Part shown: piece by piece, positions 1-8,400 of the stretch | Position numbering within the stretch: position 1 is the stretch's first letter | Layout of the letters: each line of letters begins with the position of its first letter | Source of the DNA: Demequina soli | GTDB lineage: Bacteria; Actinomycetota; Actinomycetes; Actinomycetales; Demequinaceae | Length of the DNA stretch: 64,000 nt | Reading direction: 5' to 3' | Assembly: GCF_000971195.1 (NCBI RefSeq) | Contig: NZ_BBLZ01000002.1 | Coordinates: 513,736 to 577,735, forward strand | Translations under genes and position numbers: made by a program | The notes under the pieces: generated by a model | Databases searched by the model: none | What the model saw: the letters and a program-made list of their open reading frames with translations, nothing else | What the model was told of the DNA's origin: nothing

Positions 1-203
1 AGTTCCTCTCGCAGAACACGTACATGGCCACGCAGTTCACCGGCGTGCCCGGCTCGACCGTCCCCCTCACGGAGACCGTCGAGGCCTTCTCGGGCATCGT
101 GAACGGCAAGTACGACCACATCTCCGAGCAGGCGTTCTTCAACATCGGTGGTCTCGAGGACCTCGAGAAGAACTGGGCCCGCATCCAGAAGGAGATCGGC
201 TGA
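1..203 (+). CDS. atpD: ATP synthase F1 subunit beta, C-terminal end (partial)
   Basis: The first 203 bases hold the last 66 codons of the F1 catalytic beta subunit, read from base 3; the gene starts outside the window. The translated tail carries the typical beta C-terminus ([14 protein letters not shown], then a Pro-Leu-Thr-Glu-Thr-Val stretch and the final helix). The subunit binds and hydrolyses or synthesises ATP in the membrane-attached F1 head. It is followed after 2 bases by atpC, as in the conserved atp operon. The identification rests on sequence recognition and operon order together. Confidence 0.93.
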   Translation, partial: FLSQNTYMATQFTGVPGSTVPLTETVEAFSGIVNGKYDHISEQAFFNIGGLEDLEKNWARIQKEIG

Positions 204-205
204 TC

Positions 206-496
206 ATGGCCGGTCCGCTCACGATCGACGTCGTCGCCCCCGACCGGGTCCTCTGGTCGGGGACGGCGGAGCGTCTCATCGCCCCGACCGTGGAGGGCGA
301 GATCGGCCTCCTCACCGGCCACGAGCCCGTGCTGTCCGTCCTCAAGGCGGGCACCGTGCGGGTCCGTGGCGGGGTCGACGGCGACGCCGAGTTCGCCATC
401 GAGGCGGGCTTCGTCTCCTTCGACCACGACGTGGTCACGGTGGTCGTGGAGCCCGCGGCTCCCGCGGCCGCGGCGGGGGAGACGGCCGCACACTGA
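206..496 (+). CDS. atpC: ATP synthase F1 subunit epsilon (short form)
   Basis: This 96-residue protein matches the N-terminal beta-sandwich of F1 epsilon, which couples the central rotor stalk to the c-ring (motifs [11 protein letters not shown] and LKAGTVRV). An AGGAGA ribosome site lies within the atpD end. The E. coli protein is about 139 residues; here the sequence stops after the sandwich in an Ala-rich tail, so the two C-terminal helices that can inhibit ATP hydrolysis are absent. Short epsilon subunits are known in actinobacteria. The stop codon overlaps the nucS start by one base (TGATG), which implies translational coupling. Confidence 0.92.
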   Translation: MAGPLTIDVVAPDRVLWSGTAERLIAPTVEGEIGLLTGHEPVLSVLKAGTVRVRGGVDGDAEFAIEAGFVSFDHDVVTVVVEPAAPAAAAGETAAH

Positions 497-1191
497 TGCG
501 GGTGGTGATCGCGCGCTGCGCGGCCCGGTACACCGGGCGGCTCTCGGCGCATCTTCCGCTCGCGACCCGGGCCATCATGGTCAAGGCCGACGGCTCGGTC
601 CTGCTCCATTCGGACGGCGGCTCGTACAAGCCGCTCAACTGGATGAGCCCGCCGTGCACCCTGCGCGCCTCCTCCGTCACGGAGGAGGCCGCGGGGCGCG
701 GCGTCACCGAGGTCTGGGTGGTCCAGCATGCCAAGACCGAGGACCGGCTCGAGATCGAGCTGCACGAGATCCTGTCCGACACCGAGCACGAGCTCGGCGT
801 CGACCCCGGCCTCATCAAGGACGGCGTGGAGGCGCACCTGCAGGAGCTGCTCGCCGAGCAGATCACCCTGCTGGGCGACGGCCACACGCTGATCCGGCGC
901 GAGTACATGACCGCCATCGGCCCGGTCGACATCCTCGCGAGGGACGCCGCGGGCGCCTCCGTCGCGGTCGAGATCAAGCGTCGCGGCGAGATCGACGGCG
1001 TCGAGCAGCTGACCCGCTACCTCGAGCTCATGAACCGCGACCCCCTGCTCGCTCCCGTGCAGGGCGTCTTCGCGGCCCAGGAGATCAAGCCGCAGGCCCG
1101 CGTCCTCGCCGAGGACCGCGGCATCCGCTGCGTGCTGCTCGACTACGAGGCCATGCGCGGCAATGAGGACCTGTCCTCCCGCCTGTTCTGA
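496..1191 (+). CDS. nucS: Mismatch-specific endonuclease NucS/EndoMS
   Basis: This 231-residue protein is the actinobacterial and archaeal NucS/EndoMS, which cuts both strands around G-T, G-G and T-T mismatches and replaces MutS/MutL repair in these bacteria. An N-terminal dimerisation half is followed by a RecB-like nuclease domain with the catalytic pattern GPVDILA...VAVEIKRRG (Asp, Glu, Lys) and the QLTRYLE helix. The C-terminus ends SSRLF, resembling the clamp-binding tail of the family. The length is typical. The gene is coupled to atpC, the usual synteny in actinobacteria. Confidence 0.95.
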   Translation: MRVVIARCAARYTGRLSAHLPLATRAIMVKADGSVLLHSDGGSYKPLNWMSPPCTLRASSVTEEAAGRGVTEVWVVQHAKTEDRLEIELHEILSDTEHELGVDPGLIKDGVEAHLQELLAEQITLLGDGHTLIRREYMTAIGPVDILARDAAGASVAVEIKRRGEIDGVEQLTRYLELMNRDPLLAPVQGVFAAQEIKPQARVLAEDRGIRCVLLDYEAMRGNEDLSSRLF

Positions 1192-1202
1192 GCATCGTCA
1201 CC

Positions 1203-1231
1203 CACCCCCGAGCGGCTCCCGCTCGGGGGTG
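1203..1231 (+). terminator. Intrinsic terminator-like hairpin after nucS
   Basis: A perfect 13-bp stem (1203-1215 with 1219-1231) and a 3-base loop begin 11 bases after the nucS stop. No T-run follows, as is common in high-GC actinobacteria. Confidence 0.75.
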
Positions 1232-1244
1232 AGCCGCGTCCGGG

Positions 1245-1254
1245 GGACGATGCG
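1245..1254 (+). repeat. Dispersed motif GGACGATGCG (first of 26 exact copies)
   Basis: This intergenic copy is one of 26 exact copies found by eye. Same orientation, first base: 1245, 5061, 9701, 13213, 15455, 22472, 28660, 37682, 38820, 42917, 45268, 48565, 57529, 58821, 60497. Reverse complement CGCATCGTCC, first base: 4861, 14078, 15069, 22497, 31288, 31781, 37898, 42730, 44096, 46413, 59895. Most are inside genes; those at 1245, 4861, 5061, 22472 and 22497 are intergenic. Several extend to GGGGACGATGCG. The role is unknown. Confidence 0.85.
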
Positions 1255-1280
1255 GCGGCCCCCTTGCCCCGCATGTTTGC

Positions 1281-1365
1281 TCCGCACGGTTCCGTCCGCG
1301 CCACGCCGGGCCGACCCCGAGCCGTGTCGCGGTACGCGGCGTGTCGCGGGTCGTACCGTGCCCAG
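1281..1365. repeat. Intergenic inverted-repeat element, copy A
   Basis: An about 80-bp structure has outer arms GCACGGTTC (1284-1292) and GTACCGTGC (1353-1361) and GC-rich inner arms. A second element of the same size and plan lies at 11657-11742 and shares CTCCGCACGGTTC and a GCGCCACGCCGG-like inner arm. No coding content is visible. Confidence 0.5.
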
Positions 1366-1395
1366 CGAATCGGGGGTGCCGGCGTGCGCGGCGCT

Positions 1396-1415
1396 CGAAA
1401 CGTTTCGGCTACCCT
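1396..1415 (+). promoter_or_regulatory. LacI-type operator and -10 box of the GH1 gene
   Basis: The perfect palindrome CGAAACGTTTCG (1396-1407) fits the AAnCGnTT core of LacI-family operators. It abuts a -10 box TACCCT (1410-1415) that ends 6 bases before the ATG at 1422, so the transcript should be leaderless and repressor binding would block RNA polymerase. AACGTTTCGGC (1399-1409) recurs at 50883-50893 before the cebEFG operon. Confidence 0.7.
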
Positions 1416-1421
1416 CGACGC

Positions 1422-2873
1422 ATGACCTTCCCCGAGAGCTTCATCTTCGGCGCGGCCACGGCCGCCTACCAGATCGAGGGCGCCGCGACCGAGGGCGGCC
1501 GCGGCCCGTCCATCTGGGACACGTTCTCGCACACGCCGGACAAGACCGTCGGCGGTGACACGGGCGACGTCGCGTGCGACCACTATCACCGTTGGGAGCG
1601 CGACATCGAGATGATGGTCGACCTGGGCCTCCAGGCGTACCGCTTCTCGATCTCGTGGCCGCGCGTGCAGCCGACCGGCACGGGGGAGTTCAACCCCGAG
1701 GGCATCGCCTTCTACAAGGCGCTCGTGGCCCGTCTCAAGGAGAAGGGCATCACGCCCCTCGCGACGCTGTACCACTGGGACCTCCCGCAGGCGCTCGAGG
1801 ATCGGGGCGGCTGGCTCAGCCGCGAGACGGTCGACGCGTTCGTGCCCTACGCGGTGCGCATGGTCGAGGAGCTCGGCGACTCGATCGAGATGTGGGCGAC
1901 GTTCAACGAGCCGTGGGTGAGCTCGTTCGTCGGCTACGGCGCCGGCGCGCACGCCCCCGGCCACGCGGACGACGTCGAGGGCCTCACCGCCGCGCACCAC
2001 CTGCTGCTCGCGCACGCACGCGCCTACCGCGCGATCAAGGACGTGCGCCCCGAGCTCCAGGTCGGGATCGTCAACAACTCGCACACGCCGCGCCCGTGGG
2101 ACCCCTCCAACCCCGCGGACCGCGCCGCCGCCGCGCACATCGACGCGCTCGCCAACACGATGTTCCACCAGCCGTTCACGCACGGCACCTACCCGCCGAT
2201 CCTGCGCGCGAACACGGTCCACCTGACCGACTGGTCGTTCGTGAAGCCCGGCGACCTCGACGAGATGGAGGGCGCCGTCGACTGGTTCGGCGTGAACTAC
2301 TACGCGTCCCACGTGGTGCGTCACAACGCGAACAAGCCGCAGGCCGCCTCGGAGGTCGCCACGCTCGCGGACGGCCACAAGGCGGGCGCGAACTCGCCGT
2401 GGCCCGGCGACGAGCAGATCGAGTTCATGGCCCCGCCCGGCAAGGTCACCGCGATGGGCTGGAACGTGGACCCGGGCGCGCTCCACGCGCACCTCATGAA
2501 GATCCATCACGAGACTGGGAAGCCGCTGTACGTCACGGAGAACGGCGGCGCGTGGGACGACGTCCTCGACGCCGACGGCCGCGTGCGCGACGACGAGCGC
2601 GTCTCCTACCTCCACGACCACCTGCGCGCCGTCGAGGCCGCGATGGCGGAGGGCGCCGACGTGCGCGGCTACATGGCGTGGAGCCTCATGGACAACTTCG
2701 AGTGGGCGCAGGGCTATGCCAAGCGCTTCGGCCTCGTGCGCGTCGACTACGCGACCCAGGAGCGCCGCTGGAAGGACTCGGCGTACTGGTACCGCGCGAC
2801 CATCGCGCGCCGCGACCCGCTGCCGATCGTGGACCTCGAGGCCGAGCTGGAGACCCCGGCCCGCACGTACTGA
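1422..2873 (+). CDS. GH1 beta-glucosidase
   Basis: This 483-residue family-1 glycoside hydrolase cleaves terminal beta-glucosides such as cellobiose, probably in the cytoplasm because there is no signal peptide. The single (beta/alpha)8 barrel shows the N-terminal FIFGAATAAYQIEGA signature, the acid/base in TFNEP (Glu163) and the nucleophile in TENGG (Glu373). The length is normal for the family. It has a leaderless start with a LacI-type operator just upstream. The shared operator core suggests co-control with the cellobiose transporter genes 50 kb away, although no transporter gene is adjacent. Substrate specificity beyond beta-glucoside is inferred. Confidence 0.93.
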   Translation: MTFPESFIFGAATAAYQIEGAATEGGRGPSIWDTFSHTPDKTVGGDTGDVACDHYHRWERDIEMMVDLGLQAYRFSISWPRVQPTGTGEFNPEGIAFYKALVARLKEKGITPLATLYHWDLPQALEDRGGWLSRETVDAFVPYAVRMVEELGDSIEMWATFNEPWVSSFVGYGAGAHAPGHADDVEGLTAAHHLLLAHARAYRAIKDVRPELQVGIVNNSHTPRPWDPSNPADRAAAAHIDALANTMFHQPFTHGTYPPILRANTVHLTDWSFVKPGDLDEMEGAVDWFGVNYYASHVVRHNANKPQAASEVATLADGHKAGANSPWPGDEQIEFMAPPGKVTAMGWNVDPGALHAHLMKIHHETGKPLYVTENGGAWDDVLDADGRVRDDERVSYLHDHLRAVEAAMAEGADVRGYMAWSLMDNFEWAQGYAKRFGLVRVDYATQERRWKDSAYWYRATIARRDPLPIVDLEAELETPARTY

Positions 2874-2876
2874 CGA

Positions 2877-2964
2877 CTGGCAATGACATTTGTGACAGAT
2901 GTGACGGGCGGGGACGACGGCGCGGAGCGCCGTCAGTCCCACCCGTCACATCTGTCATTGCCAA
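2877..2964. repeat. Long intergenic hairpin
   Basis: The arms centre on a perfect GACGGCGC/GCGCCGTC stem (loop GGA). They extend outward as TGTGACGGG against CCCGTCACA and GGCAATGACA against TGTCATTGCC. The left arm carries an extra 9 bases (TGACATTTG-type duplication), leaving a bulge. It lies directly after the GH1 gene and its right arm runs almost to the -10 box of the next gene, so terminator or attenuator roles are both possible. Confidence 0.6.
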
Positions 2965-2972
2965 TCGGTCCG

Positions 2973-2978
2973 TAGACT
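2973..2978 (+). promoter_or_regulatory. -10 box TAGACT for a leaderless transcript
   Basis: TAGACT ends 7 bases before the ATG at 2986 and no ribosome site lies between, the spacing expected when transcription begins at the start codon. Confidence 0.6.
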
Positions 2979-2985
2979 GGGACCC

Positions 2986-3291
2986 ATGCCCTCCGGTCGT
3001 CGCTCCTCCAAGCGCCCGTACGGCCAGCCCCATCAGGAGCTCGACGTCGACCGCGTGTGGGGCAACCGGGCCCGCATCGAGACGGGCCCGCGCGGCGAGG
3101 ACTTCTACGTCGCGATCCCGCGCCCCACCGACCGCACCTTCGTGTGCCCCGGCTGCCAGGGCGAGATCTCGGGCGAGGTCCAGCACGTCGTGGCGTGGCC
3201 CGTGGACGGCATCATGGGCGCCGATGCGGCGGCGGAGTCGCGCCGCCACTGGCACACGGGCTGCTGGCAGTCGTTCGGCCGCGCCCGCTGA
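2986..3291 (+). CDS. Small conserved zinc-ribbon-like protein, function unknown
   Basis: This 101-residue basic protein starts with an Arg/Ser/Lys-rich segment. Its central CPGC pair and later His/His-Thr-Gly-Cys residues (HWHTGCW) could bind a metal ion. It resembles small proteins found widely in actinobacteria, sometimes labelled ATP/GTP-binding, but no nucleotide-binding motif is visible here. It precedes an alpha/beta hydrolase gene by 12 bases, so the two are probably co-transcribed. No function can be assigned from sequence. Confidence 0.8.
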   Translation: MPSGRRSSKRPYGQPHQELDVDRVWGNRARIETGPRGEDFYVAIPRPTDRTFVCPGCQGEISGEVQHVVAWPVDGIMGADAAAESRRHWHTGCWQSFGRAR

Positions 3292-3303
3292 CGAGAGGAC
3301 ACC

Positions 3304-4053
3304 ATGACTCAGGAGACCGCCGAAGGCCTCGTCGAGCTGCGCTCGATGACCGTGCTCAGGGCCGACCGTGAGGACATCGAGCTGCGCACCGAGGACGGGC
3401 TCACGCTCGTCGGCGAGCTGGCACTGCCCGCGGAGGGCCCCATCACGGGCACCCTCATCATGCTCCACCCCCTGCCCACGCACGGCGGCTTCATGGACTC
3501 CCACGTCTACCGCAAGGCCGCGTGGCGCCTGCCGGCGCTCGCGGGCCTCGCGGTGCTGCGCTTCAACACGCGCGGCACCTCGTCCCCGCGCGGCCGCAGC
3601 GAGGGCGAGTTCGGCGAGGGGATCACGGAGGCCGCCGACGTGCGCGCCGCCGTCGACTTCGCCGTCAGCCGCGGCCTGCCGAACCGGTGGCTGGTGGGCT
3701 GGAGCTTCGGCACCGAGCTCACGCTCATGCACGGCGCCGACCTCGACGTCGAGGGCGCGATCCTGCTGTCGCCGCCGCTGCACCGCGCGACGGACGAGGA
3801 TCTGCGCACGTGGGCCGCGACCGGCCGCCCGGTGACCGCGCTCGTGCCCGAGCACGACGACTTCCTCACGCCCGACGAGGCGCGCGAGCGCTTCGCGCCC
3901 CTCACCCAGCTCGAGCTCATCCCCGTGCCCGAGGCGAAGCACCTGTGGGTGGGGGAGCGGTTCGTGGCGCTCGTCCACGAGGCGATCGTCGAGCGCGTCG
4001 CGCCCGACCGCGCGCCGCTGCCGCACGCGGTGCCCGCGTCCATGGTGGAATGA
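3304..4053 (+). CDS. Alpha/beta hydrolase (dienelactone-hydrolase-like)
   Basis: This 249-residue cytoplasmic serine hydrolase has an N-terminal beta-rich lead-in, an oxyanion region MLHPLPTHGG, the nucleophile elbow GWSFG and a late acidic/His region (EHDDF, EAKHLW) that would complete a Ser-Asp-His triad. It resembles the family of predicted alpha/beta hydrolases and acyl esterases whose substrate is unknown. A GAGAGGAC ribosome site precedes the ATG. Its stop overlaps an in-frame ATG of the next hydrolase gene, suggesting an operon of two unrelated-substrate or paired hydrolases. Confidence 0.85.
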   Translation: MTQETAEGLVELRSMTVLRADREDIELRTEDGLTLVGELALPAEGPITGTLIMLHPLPTHGGFMDSHVYRKAAWRLPALAGLAVLRFNTRGTSSPRGRSEGEFGEGITEAADVRAAVDFAVSRGLPNRWLVGWSFGTELTLMHGADLDVEGAILLSPPLHRATDEDLRTWAATGRPVTALVPEHDDFLTPDEARERFAPLTQLELIPVPEAKHLWVGERFVALVHEAIVERVAPDRAPLPHAVPASMVE

Positions 4054-4088
4054 GTCGAGCGACCGCACCAGGCATGAAGGAGTCTCCC

Positions 4089-4853
4089 GTGAGCCTCGTC
4101 CCCGACGGCACGCCCCTCGTCCTCCTCAACGCCTTCCCCGTCGACCGCGCCCAATGGGACCCGCTGATCGACGCGCTGCCCGACGTCCCGGGCGACATCA
4201 TCACGTTCGACGTGCCCGGCATCGGCGACATGCCGCTGCCCGACGAGGAGCCGTCGCTCGAGCTCATCGCGGACGCCGCGGTGCTCGCGATGCGCGAGGT
4301 CACGGGCCACGACAGGGCCGTGTGGGTGGGCTGCTCGATGGGCGGCTACATCGCGATGGCCGTCGCCGAGCGCCACGCGGACGCGGTCGCGGGCCTCGGG
4401 CTCGTCGACACCAAGTCCGTCGAGGACACCGAGGAGGCCCGTGAGGCCCGCCTCGCGCTCGCGGACGCCGTCGACGGCGCTTCCGGCCACCCCGACCCGC
4501 GGGGCGCCGCGGAGGGGCTCGTGGGCTCGCAGGGGGAGGGGCGCGAGGCGCTCGTCGCCGCGGTCGCCGCGAACGTCGCCCGCCACGGCGGGGACGGCAT
4601 CGCGTGGGGGCAGCGCGCCATGGCGGCGCGGCCCGACCGCACCGGCGTGCTCGCGGCCATCGACGTGCCGGCCTTCGTCGCGTACGGCGAGCTCGACGCG
4701 ATCACCGGGGCCGCGGAGGCGAGCATCATGGCGGAGGCGCTCGGCGTCGAGCCCGTCGCGCTCGCGGGCGTGGGCCACCTGGCGGCGTTCGAGGCCCCCG
4801 AGCGGGTGTCCGCCCTGGTGGCGGACCTGCTGGGGCGCGTCGCCGCGTCCTGA
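4089..4853 (+). CDS. Alpha/beta-fold hydrolase
   Basis: This 254-residue hydrolase has a single-domain fold, with LNAFPVD at the oxyanion strand, the nucleophile elbow GCSMGGY and a C-terminal GVGHLAAFEAPE carrying the catalytic His. It is similar to 3-oxoadipate enol-lactonase/esterase-type enzymes, but no neighbouring pathway fixes a substrate. The GTG at 4089 is chosen because AAGGAG sits 6 bases upstream; in-frame ATGs at 4050 and 4074 lack a site. The gene follows the other hydrolase closely and is probably in the same transcript. Confidence 0.85.
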   Translation: MSLVPDGTPLVLLNAFPVDRAQWDPLIDALPDVPGDIITFDVPGIGDMPLPDEEPSLELIADAAVLAMREVTGHDRAVWVGCSMGGYIAMAVAERHADAVAGLGLVDTKSVEDTEEAREARLALADAVDGASGHPDPRGAAEGLVGSQGEGREALVAAVAANVARHGGDGIAWGQRAMAARPDRTGVLAAIDVPAFVAYGELDAITGAAEASIMAEALGVEPVALAGVGHLAAFEAPERVSALVADLLGRVAAS

Positions 4854-4860
4854 CGCGCGC

Positions 4861-4870
4861 CGCATCGTCC
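4861..4870 (-). repeat. Dispersed motif, reverse-complement copy
   Basis: CGCATCGTCC lies 7 bases after the hydrolase stop codon. It belongs to the set listed at 1245; a forward copy follows at 5061-5070 just beyond the 3' end of the opposite-strand gene. Confidence 0.85.
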
Positions 4871-4984
4871 CGCGGCGGCCCGTCGGGCGCCCCACGGGCG
4901 TCCCGCGAGCGCGTTACCGGCGTGTGAATTCTTGCCGCCACCTGTGGCGCACGTCACATCGCGGTGTCACCATTCCAGGTGAGG

Positions 4985-5020
4985 GGGGCACCTCACCACG
5001 AGGGGGGCGTGAGGTGCCCC
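4985..5020. terminator. Terminator-like hairpin between convergent genes
   Basis: A perfect 12-bp stem (4985-4996 with 5009-5020) and a 12-base loop lie between the converging hydrolase and minus-strand genes, so it could serve both directions. Confidence 0.65.
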
Positions 5021-5094
5021 TCCTCGCGTCCCCGTGGCCCCGTGGTGGGGTCCGGGCGGCGGACGATGCGCGCCGCGCCCGAGCGGTGCGGGCG

Positions 5095-5499
5095 TCAGCC
5101 CCAGCCGTTCCCGGCCTCGAGGCGCAGGCGGATCGCCTCGGTCAGCGGCAGCGACTCGCCGTCGCGGCCCCCACGCCCGAGCTCGAGCGGCGGCTCGCCC
5201 GGGGACAGGGTCGCGCCGCGCAGGCGCTCCCTGAGGCCCCCCGGCGTCGACAGCACGTAGAAGCGGCCGTCCGTGCCCACGCCCACCGACCGGTCCCGCT
5301 TGAGGTACCAGCCGGACACCTGGGTGCGCACCCGTGACTGGCCCGAGTAGGTGCGGGCGGTGAGCGTCTCGGGGCGCACGCCCGCCGCGACGGCGTCGCG
5401 CGCGAACGCCTCGAGCAGCACCGCGGCTGCCCGCGACTCCTCCCGGCGCCGGCGGTCGAGCGCGTCCGCCAGGCGCTGGTGGTCGTCGCGGTCGGCCAT
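5095..5499 (-). CDS. Conserved actinobacterial protein of unknown function
   Basis: This 134-residue soluble protein has a helical, charged N-terminus followed by a beta-rich centre (SGWYLKRDRSVGVGTDGRFYVL) that resembles small uncharacterised actinobacterial proteins. There are no catalytic motifs, signal peptide or membrane segments. Its ATG overlaps the stop of the upstream coiled-coil gene by one base (TGATG), so the two are translationally coupled. This makes a role linked to that cytoskeletal-type protein plausible, but it is unproven. Confidence 0.8.
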   Translation of the reverse strand: MADRDDHQRLADALDRRRREESRAAAVLLEAFARDAVAAGVRPETLTARTYSGQSRVRTQVSGWYLKRDRSVGVGTDGRFYVLSTPGGLRERLRGATLSPGEPPLELGRGGRDGESLPLTEAIRLRLEAGNGWG

Positions 5500-8400
5500 C
5501 AGGCGTCGGAGCGCTCGGCGGCCTCGGACTCGTGCTCCGCCTGGAGGCGGCTCGCGCGGGCGAGGTTCGCGACCGGGTCCGCGCCCAGCAGGCCTCGCAG
5601 GTCGTCGAGGTAGGTGGTGATGGACTCGCGCTGGCGGTTGAGCTCGTCGACCTCGCGCGCGGCCATGGTGCGCTCGCGCTCCGCGTCGCTCACGGCCTCG
5701 GAGATGATCGCCTCCGCGTGCTCGCGCGCCTCGGACACGATCTCGTCGGCGTTGTTGCGGGCGTTGGTGAGCAGCGTCTGCGAGTGCACCTCGGCCTCGC
5801 GGCGCACCGACTCGGCGCGCTCGAGGGTCGCGGCGAGCCGGTCCTCGGCCTCGCCGGTGCGGCGCTTCGCGTCGTCCACCATCGCGGCGGTCTCGGCCGT
5901 GGCCTCCTCGTGGCGGCGCGTGAGCTCGCGCTCGGCCTGCTCGCGCGTGGTGACCACCTCGAGCTCGAGGTCCTCGCGCGTGCGACGGGCGTCCTCGTGC
6001 GCGGCCTCGGCCTCGGCCTGGGCCTCCTCGCGCATGCGGGTCGCCTCGACGGTGGCGGTGTCGACGAGGCGCTTGGCCTCCGCCTGGGCGTTCGCGATCG
6101 CGTCCTTGGCGTCGCGCTCGCTCGAGGCGCGCAGGTCGGAGGACTGCTGCTGGGCGCGGGCGAGGGTCGACTCGGCCTCGCGGATGAGGCGGGCGGACTC
6201 GGCATCGGCCGTCGAGCGCAGCTCGGCGAGCTCCGCGTTGACGGTGGCGCGTAGGTCCGCGGTGTCAGACTCGGCGGCCTGACGCATCTGCAGCGACTCG
6301 GTGGTGGCGGCGGCGCGCAGGGCGGCGGCCTCCTCCTCGGCGCCGCGGCGCAGGTCGGCGGCCTGGCGGCGCGCGTCCTTGTGCTGGGCGTCGGCGTCGG
6401 CGCGCAGGGCGGCCGTCTCCTCCTCGACGGTGCGGCGCAGCTCGGCGAGCTCCTCGTCCGTCGCGTCGCGCAGCTGGAGGACCTCGGCGTCCGCGGTCTC
6501 CTTGATGTGCGTGGCGTACGCGTCCGCCTCGCGGCGCTGGTGCGCCGAGTAGGCGTCGGCCTCGCGACGCTGCTGCGCGGCGTACGCGTCGGCGCCGCGG
6601 TGCTGCTCGCCCGCGTAGGCCTCGGCGGCCTGGCGCTCGCGGGTGGAGTAGCCGTCGGCCTCGCGGCGGGTCTCGCCCGCGTAGGCGTCGGCCTCGCGAC
6701 GCGTGTCGGCGTCGTATGCCTCGACCTCGAGGCGGGTCTGCGTGGCCCACGCCTCGACCTCGCGGCGCTTCTCGGCGACGGCGTCGTCGGTGGTCTCGTG
6801 CTGCTCGGCGACCCACGCGTCCGTCGCGCGGCGCTGGTCGGTCACCCACGCGTCGGTGTCCTCGTGCTGCTCGGCGACCCACGCATCGGTCGCCTCGCGC
6901 AGCGCCGCGACCTCGATCGCGGCGGACGATCGCAGGGCGGCCACCTCGCCGGCGGCCTCGTCGCGCAGCGCCGCGGCCTCGGCCTCGACGTCGGCGCGGA
7001 CCTGTGCGGCGTGCTGCTCGGCGTCGCGGCGCTCGGTGGCGGCCCACGTCTCGGTCTCGGCGCGCAGCTGGGCGGCGTACTGCTCGGCGTCGCGGCGCTC
7101 GGCGGCGGACCAGGCCTCGACCTCCTTGCGCAGCTGGGCGGCGTACTCCTCCGCGTCGCGGCGCTCGGCAGCGGCCCACGCGTCGGCGTCCTTGCGGACC
7201 TGGGCGGCGTGCTGCTCGGCGTCGCGGCGCTCGGTGGCCGCCCACGCCTCGGTCTCCTGACGCAGGTGAGCGACCCACGCCTCGGTCTCCTGACGCAGCT
7301 GGGCGGCGTACGCCTCCGCGCTGTCGCGCAGCTCGGTGGCCTCCGCCTGGGCGGCGGTGCGCAGCTCGGCCGTCTCGCGGGCGGCGAGCGCCCGGACGTC
7401 CGCGACCTCCTGGTCGGCGGTGTGGCGCAGCTGGGCGACGTCCTCGGCGGCCGTGTGCCGCAGGTCGGCGACGTACGCGTCGGCCTCGCGGCGCTGCTGG
7501 CCGGTCTCGCGCTCGGCGAGCGCGCGCAGGTGGGCGACCTCCTCGGCGGCCTCGCGGCGCGCCTCGGCGGCGTCGTGCTCGGCGCCCTCGCGCAGCTCCT
7601 GCGCCTCGTCGGACGCGTGCGCCAGCGCGGCGGCGGCGTCGTTGCGCAGCGTCGCGGCGTCGCTCTCGGCGGAGATGCGCATGTCCGAGGCCTCGGCCTC
7701 GGCGACGGCGCGCAGGTTCGCGGCCTCGCGCTCGGCCTCGGCGATCGAGTGGCCCGCCGCGGCCTCGGCGGCCTTGCGGGTGGCGGCGGCCTCCTCCCGG
7801 GACTCGGCGACGATGCGCGCGGCGTCGGCCTTGAGGCGCTCCGTGGCGACGCGGGTCGCCTCGGTCAGCTCGTCGGCCTCCGTGTGGGACGCCGCGAGGA
7901 ACGCGGCGGCCTCGTCGCGCAGGCGGTTGGACTCCTGGTGCGCGTGGGCGAGCTTCTGCTCGGAGTCGGCGCGCGCGGCGTCGACCAGGTCGGCGGCCTC
8001 ACGCTGGCTCGTGACGCGCAGCTCGGTCGCCTCGCGCTCGACGGTGGCGCGCAGCGTGTGCGCCTCGCGCTCCCCGGTCGCGCGGGCCTCGGCGGCCTCG
8101 GCTTCCGCGCCCGAGCGGATCCGCTCGGCCTCGCGCTGGGCGCGCTCGACGGACTCGCCGGCCTGGCGCTCGGCGGCCTCGCGCAGCCCGGCGGCCGTGT
8201 GCTCGGCCTGGGTCTTGATCTCGTCGGCCTCGCGGCGGCTCTGCGCCAGGATCTCCGCGACCTCGTTGTCCGCGCGGGCGCGGAGCTGCTGGGCGGCGAC
8301 GTTGGCGCGGGCCACCGTGTCCTGCGCGTGCGTGTTCGCGCGGGCGATGACGTCCGAGGACTGCTCCTCGGCCGAGCGCAGCAGCTGCTCGACGCGCGCG

